This document shows positions 7,732-13,733 of a stretch of DNA of 38,690 nt, one piece after another. This DNA comes from a virus. Position 1 is the first letter of the stretch; each line of letters begins with the position of its first letter. The stretch lies in IMG/VR virus record IMGVR_UViG_3300037587_000213, positions 1-38,690 of that record; one strand, 5' to 3'. A program made the translations under genes and the position numbers. The notes below the pieces were generated by a model, which did no database searches, was not told the DNA's origin, and saw only the letters and a program-made list of their open reading frames with translations.

Positions 7732-7879
7732 CTTCTACCTCCGGCTTATCGTCCCATACATCGGCATTACCTATGCAACCGTGGGGACTTGTCCTTACTA
7801 CATCCACTCCCTGTTCCAGTAAGCTATAATACAGGGAGCGACTATTGACTCGTATGGTGTCTTGACCTTTAAGTTCCAT
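7703..7879 (-). CDS. Hypothetical 58-residue protein
   Basis: An ATG frame at 7879 (MELKGQDTIRVNSRSLYYSL) that fills the gap between two genes and overlaps the upstream gene by 11 bases and the Rad52-like gene by 29 bases in another frame. The acidic tail is forced by the SD region of the next gene. It is probably real because the gap would otherwise be the largest in operon B, but no family is recognised. Confidence 0.55.
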   Translation of the reverse strand: MELKGQDTIRVNSRSLYYSLLEQGVDVVRTSPHGCIGNADVWDDKPEVEDERREEDGA

Positions 7880-8066
7880 TAGGGGTCTCTTTAATGGCGT
7901 GTATGCAAGATAATAGTTGGTCGTATGTCAACACTATCTCTGTGGCATCGTGGTATTTCGGTACTTCTACCGTTAATGATACCGCGCCAGTTATTTCTCC
8001 GTCTTCTGTTTTAACTTCGCATATTTCCTGTTCTACAATCGCCTTGTCATCAAAATATCTACTCAT
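7869..8066 (-). CDS. Hypothetical 65-residue protein
   Basis: A small acidic protein with a beta-rich middle (GEITGAVSLTVEVPKYHDAT) and no recognisable motif. GGAGG-type site precedes the ATG. Operon B. Confidence 0.55.
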   Translation of the reverse strand: MSRYFDDKAIVEQEICEVKTEDGEITGAVSLTVEVPKYHDATEIVLTYDQLLSCIHAIKETPNGT

Positions 8067-8080
8067 CCCTCTTCTCCCTC

Positions 8081-8581
8081 CTATTTAACCCTTAGATTGG
8101 TCTTGTCGTCCACGAGGATAGCCCCTGACACCTCTTTACCCGCTTTTAGGGCTACCAGTATGGCTTTCTTGTCTACGTGCGTTGTGGGGCGTATCTCGAC
8201 ATATTCCGCCGGTAGCGCCTTTTCGTCTACGATCTTGGCCGAGGGTGGGTTTTTGGCTATGGATATCGTGAAGGTCGGAGCTTCTATCTTGGTTATCTTC
8301 GTGCGCTCCATATTCTCCTTGAGGTATCTCTTAGCCCAATCACTCTTATTCCCCTTCACCCTCTTTAACTGCTGTAACCGTGATATCTCTTTGTCTATAG
8401 CGTCTATGTTTCCGTCAAGGTTGAGATAGAAGTGTACGAGGTTTTCACCCTTGGCCTTTAAGGATGCTTGCCCTTGGTCAAACCGTTTCTCCAGTTCTTC
8501 CGTAAGCTCACCGCCGTTCTCCATGATAGCTTCTATGGTGTCAACAAGGTTGTCGGATATCTTGTATAGGTGTTCGGTCAT
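8081..8581 (-). CDS. Siphovirus Gp157-like protein
   Basis: A 166-residue protein matching the phage Gp157 family (PF05565). Family features are a long helical N-terminal half with a GNIDAIDKEISRLQQLKR segment and the C-terminal beta part with SIAKNPPSAKIVDE and LPAEYVEI. Gp157 proteins sit in recombination/replication clusters; the family has been linked to phage resistance in Streptococcus thermophilus but the molecular role is unclear. Here it lies two genes upstream of the Rad52-like gene, its usual context. Confidence 0.88.
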   Translation of the reverse strand: MTEHLYKISDNLVDTIEAIMENGGELTEELEKRFDQGQASLKAKGENLVHFYLNLDGNIDAIDKEISRLQQLKRVKGNKSDWAKRYLKENMERTKITKIEAPTFTISIAKNPPSAKIVDEKALPAEYVEIRPTTHVDKKAILVALKAGKEVSGAILVDDKTNLRVK

Positions 8582-8584
8582 TAT

Positions 8585-8890
8585 TTACCTTCCTTTCTTG
8601 AAAGAGTGACAGTATCCACTTAAGCTTAAATCAATTTTGTCAGCGTGACACCTATCACCTGTGTTGTTTTTACAGTAATCAACCAAACAGGCTATCGTCT
8701 TTTCGTTAGGCAGACTCTTCTTAATAAGCCAACGCACTAAGTAGTAATGTGCCACAGCTCCTATAATAAGCATCCATGTTATATTACGAGAACACCCTTC
8801 AACACACCTGTCTGCATAAAGGAATGCTATAGGCAAAAAGGTGGTAAGCGCAGATATATATTTAAAAAAGACTTTCTTGAATTCACCCAT
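8585..8890 (-). CDS. Hypothetical membrane protein, Cys-rich tail
   Basis: A 101-residue protein with two hydrophobic stretches (about residues 9-25 and 39-52) and a Cys-containing C-terminal half (CLVDYCKNNTGDRCH). Probably inner membrane. No family known to me. Confidence 0.55.
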   Translation of the reverse strand: MGEFKKVFFKYISALTTFLPIAFLYADRCVEGCSRNITWMLIIGAVAHYYLVRWLIKKSLPNEKTIACLVDYCKNNTGDRCHADKIDLSLSGYCHSFKKGR

Positions 8891-8905
8891 CCTCTCTCTC
8901 CTTTC

Positions 8906-9106
8906 TTATCGGTGTATTGCACCACTCTTAAGCATTAAGCAAATAGCATATTGCCACTTGGCTCTCTCTGTGAGTGCCTTATTACGCTTGACCCCAACAC
9001 GGTCTATCCATTGAAAGAGTAGATACAGCATATACAGAATTACTGCGCTACCTACGATGATGTAAAGTATGTGAAAGGTTCTGAATAGTATTCCGTGGTC
9101 TATCAT
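8906..9106 (-). CDS. Small membrane protein
   Basis: A 66-residue protein with one membrane helix (about 8-31, ending YLLFQWIDR) and a basic tail. ATGA overlap with the gene upstream. Unknown function. Confidence 0.55.
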   Translation of the reverse strand: MIDHGILFRTFHILYIIVGSAVILYMLYLLFQWIDRVGVKRNKALTERAKWQYAICLMLKSGAIHR

Positions 9107-9378
9107 AGCGACCTCCCGTCCTTAGCTTTATCAGCAACGTGTTTTCTTAGAGCCTTTGGCGAACATTGAATACAATTATTACGGTCACGTATGGTTAGAT
9201 GGTCTTCATCATGATGGAGATTGTATATTGAAGGATTCCTTTTAGGCCTCCTACATAAATAATACTCTGGCAACCACTTTTCAACAAGCCACCGCGCTAT
9301 CCTTTTGCGCCAACCCTTTACAGCATACTTTGACCACTTGGGCGCATATGCTCCAATACTTAGTCTACCAGTTTTCAT
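9103..9378 (-). CDS. Hypothetical basic protein
   Basis: A 91-residue, strongly basic protein with a Trp-rich N-terminal half (WSKYAVKGWRKRIARWLVEK) and possible metal ligands (YYLCRR, HHDEDH, CIQCS). ATGA-type overlaps on both sides couple it to its neighbours. Unknown function. Confidence 0.55.
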   Translation of the reverse strand: MKTGRLSIGAYAPKWSKYAVKGWRKRIARWLVEKWLPEYYLCRRPKRNPSIYNLHHDEDHLTIRDRNNCIQCSPKALRKHVADKAKDGRSL

Positions 9379-9629
9379 CCTAACCTCCTCTCGTTAGCTT
9401 CGTTCATATCCGCATCCTCATTTAAATCCTCGTACCAACCCTGACACCTCTCGCAATCGTACTTCTCCGTGCAATCCTTGATATGGTCTAAGATGTCTTC
9501 CTCTTCGACATCGGGTTTCTTGAATATCTCCTTACACTCTGCCTTTATCTTGGCAAGTTGCGCCTGTGCTTCACGTTGGCGTGGTGTGTTGAAAAAATCT
9601 TTTATGTATTTTGTGCTTGGTACCTTCAT
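9375..9629 (-). CDS. Hypothetical acidic Cys protein
   Basis: An 84-residue protein, mostly helical, with CTEKYDCERCQGW near the C-terminus suggesting one zinc site. Overlaps both neighbours by four bases. Unknown function. Confidence 0.55.
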   Translation of the reverse strand: MKVPSTKYIKDFFNTPRQREAQAQLAKIKAECKEIFKKPDVEEEDILDHIKDCTEKYDCERCQGWYEDLNEDADMNEANERRLG

Positions 9630-9877
9630 TTGGCCTCCATTCTCATAATATCCGAGTGGATACGTCTATATTCATTAAACGAAGGATAAATGTGTATAGG
9701 TATTTTATACCCATAACGCCTCTTTTTGCCATGCCTTTTATCTACTACGTATATAACATGATCGTCCCACTGCCTATAGGGAACAAAAGTAATGTCTAAC
9801 CACGCATACTCACTACTAAGCCTTTTTACTAACCAATTCCAAAGCGCTGTTTCCTTTTCTCCAAGTATTTCGTTCAT
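9626..9877 (-). CDS. Hypothetical protein, first gene of operon B
   Basis: An 83-residue protein (MNEILGEKETALWNWLVKRL). The body has alternating hydrophobic and basic strands (HGKKRRYGYKIPIHIYP). It is the first gene behind structured leader RNA B, with AAGGAG before the ATG, and is coupled to the next gene by an ATGA overlap. Unknown function. Confidence 0.58.
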   Translation of the reverse strand: MNEILGEKETALWNWLVKRLSSEYAWLDITFVPYRQWDDHVIYVVDKRHGKKRRYGYKIPIHIYPSFNEYRRIHSDIMRMEAK

Positions 9878-9897
9878 AATGACTCCTTAAACATAGA

Positions 9898-10006
9898 AAA
9901 CCCCCTTGCGCGGCAGTTATGGCTAACGTACACACAAGGGGGTTTCAATGTTCCTCCCTTTCGGGAAGCTGTAAAATCTGTAATCTGCCTTTAATACGTT
10001 AGCCAT
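9898..10006 (-). ncRNA. Structured leader RNA B (candidate pseudoknot/attenuator)
   Basis: Read on the minus strand from the predicted +1 (10006). P1 5' strand 10006-9995 (ATGGCTAACGTA) pairs perfectly over 12 bp with 9930-9919 (TACGTTAGCCAT). P2 is a UUCCC-GAAA-GGGAG hairpin with a GNRA loop near 9967-9954. P3 5' strand 9945-9935 (AAACCCCCTTG) pairs over 11 bp with 9908-9898 (CAAGGGGGTTT). The P1 3' strand lies in the P3 loop, giving an H-type pseudoknot order. A further GGCAG (9990-9986) / CTGCC (9916-9912) pairing is possible. P3 is followed by TTTTCTATGTTT and could act as a terminator. Element order matches leader RNA C. Confidence 0.65.
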
Positions 10007-10012
10007 ATAAAT

Positions 10013-10041
10013 AGATTAGCATAACGTATTGGCGTTGTCAA
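10013..10041 (-). promoter_or_regulatory. Sigma70-type promoter of operon B
   Basis: TTGACA at 10041-10036, 17-base spacer, TAATCT at 10018-10013 with TGC just upstream (extended -10). The predicted start is base 10006, the first base of leader RNA B. The -35 box starts three bases after the TAG of the last operon A gene. The spacer contains TACGTTATGC, similar to the P1 strand, which could mark an operator. Confidence 0.7.
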
Positions 10042-10044
10042 GTC

Positions 10045-10251
10045 CTATATCGGCGTCCACGTAGTAGCGCCGTTACCTATGTCCGTCCATACCGGCGCGG
10101 CTTGAGGTACGCCAAAGTAAAACAGAGGCCACCAAAGATAGGTCAGAGGCCAGTAACGCACGGGCCAGTACGCCGTCCCGAAGGTAGCGGCCGACCGACT
10201 TAAGTCAAGCCACGTAGCGGTCGCCGTACCCGAAGCGTCCGTCCACGTCAT
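10045..10251 (-). CDS. Small aromatic-rich virion-region protein
   Basis: A 68-residue protein extremely rich in Trp, Tyr and Phe (YWPVRYWPLTYLWWPLFYFG). Its ends (WTDASGTATATWLD and WTDIGNGATTWTPI) resemble repeated WTD motifs seen in small phage appendage proteins. The start overlaps the stop of the preceding gene by one base. It is the last gene of the structural operon. Unknown role; a virion surface or fibre accessory piece is inferred from context. Confidence 0.6.
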   Translation of the reverse strand: MTWTDASGTATATWLDLSRSAATFGTAYWPVRYWPLTYLWWPLFYFGVPQAAPVWTDIGNGATTWTPI

Positions 10252-11180
10252 TAGGTACCATCCAAGATTATGGCCGAGCGCTTACCGTTCGCGTCCACGG
10301 TAGCCACGATCCGATTGGTAGAACCGTCAAGGCCCTTGAAAGATACGGTTGTCGTGCCTCCGCCCGAAGACTCCCCACATAAGGCCGAGGCCGTAAGGCG
10401 TAGTATATGACGGAAAGTATAAGCACCCTCCACCGTGTCGTCCAGTATAGCATCGACCCCGGCGGCAGATAAGGCGTAACCCGTCTTATCGTTATTCGTG
10501 TTGAGCGTGCCTATGGTAACGCTTGATTGGTCAGCGGCAAGGCTAAACCCTGCCTTATCCGTCAAGGCCCTCGTAGCGACCGACCAGACCGCCGTGGCAT
10601 CGTGCGTAGACACCGTTGATATAGCCGCGTCCAAGTTGTCAAGGTTAGCGGCCCTGGCCGAAGTATAGGCCGAAGCATCGGCGCGTGAGCTTATCGTGGC
10701 ATCCACATTATCGGCCAAGAGTTTACCTACGCTACCCACCGCCGTAAGTGAGGCTGTGTCTTTATCCCATATCTCTGTAACCCCGGAAGCAGATAGTCCG
10801 CGCGTAGCAAATGACCAAACATCGGAGGCGACCGCTTCAACATCTGCCGCTATGGATGCTCCTGTCGGCGCCCCTATACGGTCGTAGACGTCCTGTCTCG
10901 TAGTACCCACAACCGTAAATATCCGTTCTCCGGCATCGGCACTTGTCGCTGTACAACGAAAAATAGCCTCGCCGACCGTATCTACGTGAGTCGGGAATAC
11001 TTCGACGCGATACCACCCATTCGATACCTCGGCGACCGAAGCCGTAGCCGTAGCAAAGGCCCCACCGTTCTTTGAGGCCAGTACCGTCAACGTCAGTCCC
11101 GTTTTGTCGCTTACGTGATCGGCGGCGTCTACCATCTTAACGCTGAATTTTGCCGTTACGGATTGTTCAAGTTCTCTCAT
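10251..11180 (-). CDS. Appendage protein with Ig-like start and repeats
   Basis: A 309-residue protein. Residues 1-95 form a beta-rich domain (GLTLTVLASKNGG, NGWYRVEVFPTHVDT) like the BppU/Ig-type heads of phage appendage proteins. The middle has degenerate repeats: VWSFATRGLSASGV and VWSVATRALTDKAG, and SSRADASAYTSARAANLDNL, a phrase common in phage appendage proteins. The C-terminus is a small strand-rich domain (RIVATVDANGKRSAIIL). Likely a structural or receptor-contacting protein at the tail. Follows the LamG-like gene by one base. Confidence 0.65.
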   Translation of the reverse strand: MRELEQSVTAKFSVKMVDAADHVSDKTGLTLTVLASKNGGAFATATASVAEVSNGWYRVEVFPTHVDTVGEAIFRCTATSADAGERIFTVVGTTRQDVYDRIGAPTGASIAADVEAVASDVWSFATRGLSASGVTEIWDKDTASLTAVGSVGKLLADNVDATISSRADASAYTSARAANLDNLDAAISTVSTHDATAVWSVATRALTDKAGFSLAADQSSVTIGTLNTNNDKTGYALSAAGVDAILDDTVEGAYTFRHILRLTASALCGESSGGGTTTVSFKGLDGSTNRIVATVDANGKRSAIILDGT

Positions 11181-11181
11181 T

Positions 11182-11943
11182 TTACACCCCTCCGTTATTT
11201 ATAAGCATACTACGATTTAAGGGTCCACTTATATGCGCCGTGTTAATCAATCGCCCACGGGCTAAAGCCAAGCGAGCATGATATTCGTCTACTTGGGCTT
11301 GCGTCCAAACCGTATCATCTATATAAAGGTCATCAAGCAAACCTTTAAAATAAAATTCCCCGCTTGCCTTACCTATGCGATATTCATTCGCCTGGAATGC
11401 ACCGAAGTTACCCGCCGATACGGTATCTGCTACATTTATAGCATCTATATATATTTTAAGTGTGGTTAAATCCGGTGTGCCACTACCATCATACGTGATA
11501 ACTCCTGAATGAAAAGCATTATTAAGTGATTGCCCGCTTGCAAAAACATCAACTCTACCGGCAATATTATTATCAGCTCTGTGAAAAATAGCCTCAATTC
11601 TACTGCTGGCCTGACTATAAATAATATTTAATAAAAAATTAGTACCCGTAGCAACTCCAAAGGTAATTATAGGGTGAAAACTGGCAACAGGAGAGATACA
11701 ATGCTGTTGCCATGCAACGGTAAACGCCTGTGTTTTGAAATTTATATCGCCAAAGGAAGATACCCCATCGGCATAATCATTTAATCCATCAAAACTTAAA
11801 CAGGCCGGCCCTCTTTTTTGATTGGTCGTCTCCCATGTAGCCCCTTGTAGGGTGGCGTCGTTACCATTACCAGACGTATCGGTAGCTGTCGGCCCCGATC
11901 CATCATCAAGGAGATGTAATAATTTTGAGGCAGTAAGCGTCAT
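11182..11943 (-). CDS. LamG/concanavalin-like carbohydrate-binding protein
   Basis: A 253-residue protein with a Laminin-G-3/concanavalin-type fold spanning about residues 8-225. Typical features are GNGNDATLQGATW, CLSFDGLNDYADG, and LKIYIDAINVADTVSAG followed by FKGLLDDLYIDDTVWTQAQV. Such domains bind glycans, and in phages they occur on tail appendages. Low GC compared with neighbours in its middle part hints at separate acquisition. The ATG overlaps the preceding stop (TAATG). Likely virion-associated and involved in host surface recognition. Confidence 0.78.
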   Translation of the reverse strand: MTLTASKLLHLLDDGSGPTATDTSGNGNDATLQGATWETTNQKRGPACLSFDGLNDYADGVSSFGDINFKTQAFTVAWQQHCISPVASFHPIITFGVATGTNFLLNIIYSQASSRIEAIFHRADNNIAGRVDVFASGQSLNNAFHSGVITYDGSGTPDLTTLKIYIDAINVADTVSAGNFGAFQANEYRIGKASGEFYFKGLLDDLYIDDTVWTQAQVDEYHARLALARGRLINTAHISGPLNRSMLINNGGV

Positions 11944-12098
11944 TATGCACCCCTCATATCTAAGCCCATAGCTTTAGCTCTTACGATTACAGCCTTCAAG
12001 TTGGCCTGTGGTGGCAAATTGGTTATCTCTGTCTTTTTGCCGTCCTTGTCTATATGCGTGGCCTTGCCCGTGGACTTACTTATCTCTATTTTTATCAT
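11943..12098 (-). CDS. 51-residue protein between structural genes
   Basis: A short protein (MIKIEISKSTGKATHIDKDG) that overlaps its upstream neighbour by ATGA and its downstream neighbour by TAATG. Beta-strand-rich start, helical end (LKAVIVRAKAMGL). No family recognised. Tight coupling on both sides makes it very likely expressed. Confidence 0.65.
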   Translation of the reverse strand: MIKIEISKSTGKATHIDKDGKKTEITNLPPQANLKAVIVRAKAMGLDMRGA

Positions 12099-12436
12099 GG
12101 CACTACCTCAAATATCGTCTCGACCTCGCAAGGCTTAAGTTCGGTCGCGGGGTCGTGGTGGCAAATAAGTAACCGTATCCACGTACCTATCTCGCACGTT
12201 GTAAACATTCCTTGTAAAGCCGTTATGATATCGCTAATATCGTCCCTGTCGGTACTGTTGTGAAACCGTATCATGGCCGTAGAAGTCTTGTATCCGTCGT
12301 TGTTAATCTCTTCCGTCACGGGTTCATACTGTACGCCCCATACCCGGCTATCGGTTTTATCGGGCAAAGATGCTTTTACCAAATCCAACGTAGCCTGGTC
12401 ATTGCAAATTATATTAACGGCGAGTTCGTACTTCAT
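12095..12436 (-). CDS. Hypothetical protein of the structural operon
   Basis: A 113-residue protein (MKYELAVNIICNDQATLDLV) with alternating strands and helices, ending in CEVETIFEVVP. Ferredoxin-like layout is possible. Coupled to the lipoprotein gene upstream by ATGA and to the 51-residue gene downstream. Function unknown. Confidence 0.6.
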   Translation of the reverse strand: MKYELAVNIICNDQATLDLVKASLPDKTDSRVWGVQYEPVTEEINNDGYKTSTAMIRFHNSTDRDDISDIITALQGMFTTCEIGTWIRLLICHHDPATELKPCEVETIFEVVP

Positions 12437-12642
12437 TTATCCACTCCGCACGTTTCGTAGATACGATGCAAATATCCCTTGTCTAAGCAGACCTTTGTGT
12501 CGTCCGTTGGATGCGCGGTTACTACCTCGCTATCATTTAGGACCACGACCTTTCGCGGCCAGCACCCGCCCAAGTTTACGCTTAAGCAAGACAGAAACAG
12601 CAGTAAAATCGTTATCCGCAAGAGCTTTTTTGATCTCGACAT
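12433..12642 (-). CDS. Small lipoprotein, o-spanin candidate
   Basis: A 69-residue protein. A basic start (MSRSKKLLRITILLLFLSCL) leads to a hydrophobic signal and a lipobox ending VNLGGC, so the mature protein begins at Cys27 as an outer-membrane lipoprotein. The mature part (PRKVVVLNDSEVV, then a DKGYLHRIYE motif) is like small lipoproteins in phage lysis cassettes. The gene overlaps the preceding 67-residue membrane gene by 110 bases in another frame, as Rz1 does with Rz. The start at 12642 is chosen because it gives a clean signal peptide. Confidence 0.65.
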   Translation of the reverse strand: MSRSKKLLRITILLLFLSCLSVNLGGCWPRKVVVLNDSEVVTAHPTDDTKVCLDKGYLHRIYETCGVDK

Positions 12643-12736
12643 TATCTTCCCGCACCTTTCTTGCCGGGGCAGACTTACCACGCTCCGAAAGTATAGTAAG
12701 CCCCATCGACAATATTGTTAGAATAAGCCGTATCAC
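12533..12736 (-). CDS. Small membrane protein, possible i-spanin
   Basis: A 67-residue protein with an N-terminal membrane helix (MIRLILTILSMGLTIL) and a basic helical tail. It overlaps the lipoprotein gene, the standard spanin arrangement, but is shorter than usual i-spanins (about 90-150 residues) and its periplasmic part is very basic. It overlaps the end of the holin-like gene by four bases. i-spanin is a tentative call. Confidence 0.5.
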   Translation of the reverse strand: MIRLILTILSMGLTILSERGKSAPARKVREDNVEIKKALADNDFTAVSVLLKRKLGRVLAAKGRGPK

Positions 12737-13005
12737 TTCTTTATCAGCCCGGCGATAAAGCGGTATGCGACCTTAACGACTACATCGACGCCACCTATGA
12801 TACCGGCGTTGGCTAATAGATACGCCTCATAGTTCTCGGCGGTTATCGTGTAGCCTTTGACGTAGGCTATAATCCCAAGGACGATACCCACAGCCAGCGT
12901 TCTGGCGAGTTTGAAGGGCTGGAACTCTTCCTCTTTTTGTAGCTTGCCAAGATATATTGTAAGTGATATCGTTATCGCTATTCCAAGACCTATCAGTATC
13001 TCCAT
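12733..13005 (-). CDS. Holin-like membrane protein
   Basis: A 90-residue protein with three hydrophobic segments (about 2-19, 36-50 and 64-85), a charged loop KLQKEEEFQPFKLAR and a KK C-terminus. Size, topology and position next to the amidase fit a class I holin that forms lesions in the inner membrane at lysis. No specific family assigned. GGAGG precedes the ATG. Confidence 0.6.
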   Translation of the reverse strand: MEILIGLGIAITISLTIYLGKLQKEEEFQPFKLARTLAVGIVLGIIAYVKGYTITAENYEAYLLANAGIIGGVDVVVKVAYRFIAGLIKK

Positions 13006-13024
13006 GATTCCTCCAGTTTAAGGT

Positions 13025-13459
13025 TTATACTAAGCGCCCTAACGCAGTTCTCAATAGAACTGCATCTATATTCGGACACGTTTTGCCGGTATTAAACTCG
13101 CTATGAGCGTACACATCATTTGCCGTCAACCCGTATTCCTTGCATAACGAAGCTACGAGCGCAGGTAAGGACTCCAATAACTGATTTGCCGAGAATTTAT
13201 ATTTACCGATAAGACATATACCTATCGAGCGCTTGTTCTGCCCGAAGCAATGTGCGCCTACCTTGGATATATGGCGACCGGGTTCTATGACCCCATCGTT
13301 GCATTTATCATAAATACCTTTCTTGACGTAGCCGTTCATTATAACGTAGTGATATCCTATACCGTCCCATCCACGGTCCCTATGCCATTGATCTATCAGC
13401 GCGGCGTCCCCGAAAGGCGAATCGGAGCAATGGATTATGATTTTCTTAATCTCGCGCAT
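13025..13459 (-). CDS. N-acetylmuramoyl-L-alanine amidase (endolysin), T7 lysozyme type
   Basis: A 144-residue amidase_2 enzyme. It cleaves the bond between muramic acid and the peptide stem in peptidoglycan. Zinc ligands of T7 lysozyme are visible as His10 (IIIHCSDS), His119 (YAHSEF) and Cys128 (GKTCPN), with Tyr36 (GYHYV) and Lys126 in the catalytic positions. No signal peptide or wall-binding domain is present, so it needs a holin to reach the wall. Neighbours are a membrane-anchored coiled-coil protein and a holin-like gene. Confidence 0.94.
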   Translation of the reverse strand: MREIKKIIIHCSDSPFGDAALIDQWHRDRGWDGIGYHYVIMNGYVKKGIYDKCNDGVIEPGRHISKVGAHCFGQNKRSIGICLIGKYKFSANQLLESLPALVASLCKEYGLTANDVYAHSEFNTGKTCPNIDAVLLRTALGRLV

Positions 13460-13733
13460 TATGCCTCTTTTCTATGGCGTCGTAAATACGGTGTATCTCT
13501 GCGAGTGTCTGCGTTGCTTGACGACGAACCTCTGCCGTTACTTTTTCTTCTACTTCCTTGATAGACTTTTCAAGTCTTGCTATAACCCGCGCATTATCGT
13601 TCTTCATTACATATTCCTTCGGTAAGTCAAAAACCCGCTTAGTCAATATTGCCCAAAGAGCGCCGATAAGCATGGCCGCGATACTAAGCGCCCATTGCAG
13701 GGCGGTGAGATTCGAGGGGTCCTTTTCGGGCAT
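13446..13733 (-). CDS. Membrane-anchored coiled-coil protein, lysis region
   Basis: A 95-residue protein. One membrane helix (LQWALSIAAMLIGALWAIL, about residues 11-30) precedes a charged coiled coil (ARLEKSIKEVEEKV). The start at 13733 overlaps the tail-fibre stop (TAATG); an upstream ATG would overlap further. Shape resembles a short i-spanin or a holin-associated protein, and it lies directly before the amidase. This gene fits the i-spanin layout better than the 67-residue gene near the lipoprotein, so either could be the partner. Confidence 0.6.
   Translation of the reverse strand: MPEKDPSNLTALQWALSIAAMLIGALWAILTKRVFDLPKEYVMKNDNARVIARLEKSIKEVEEKVTAEVRRQATQTLAEIHRIYDAIEKRHNARD

Noticed and set aside
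8081-8581. Gp157-like protein as a proven phage-resistance factor here
   Set aside because: The family link is from Streptococcus phages; context here only supports a place in the recombination cluster.
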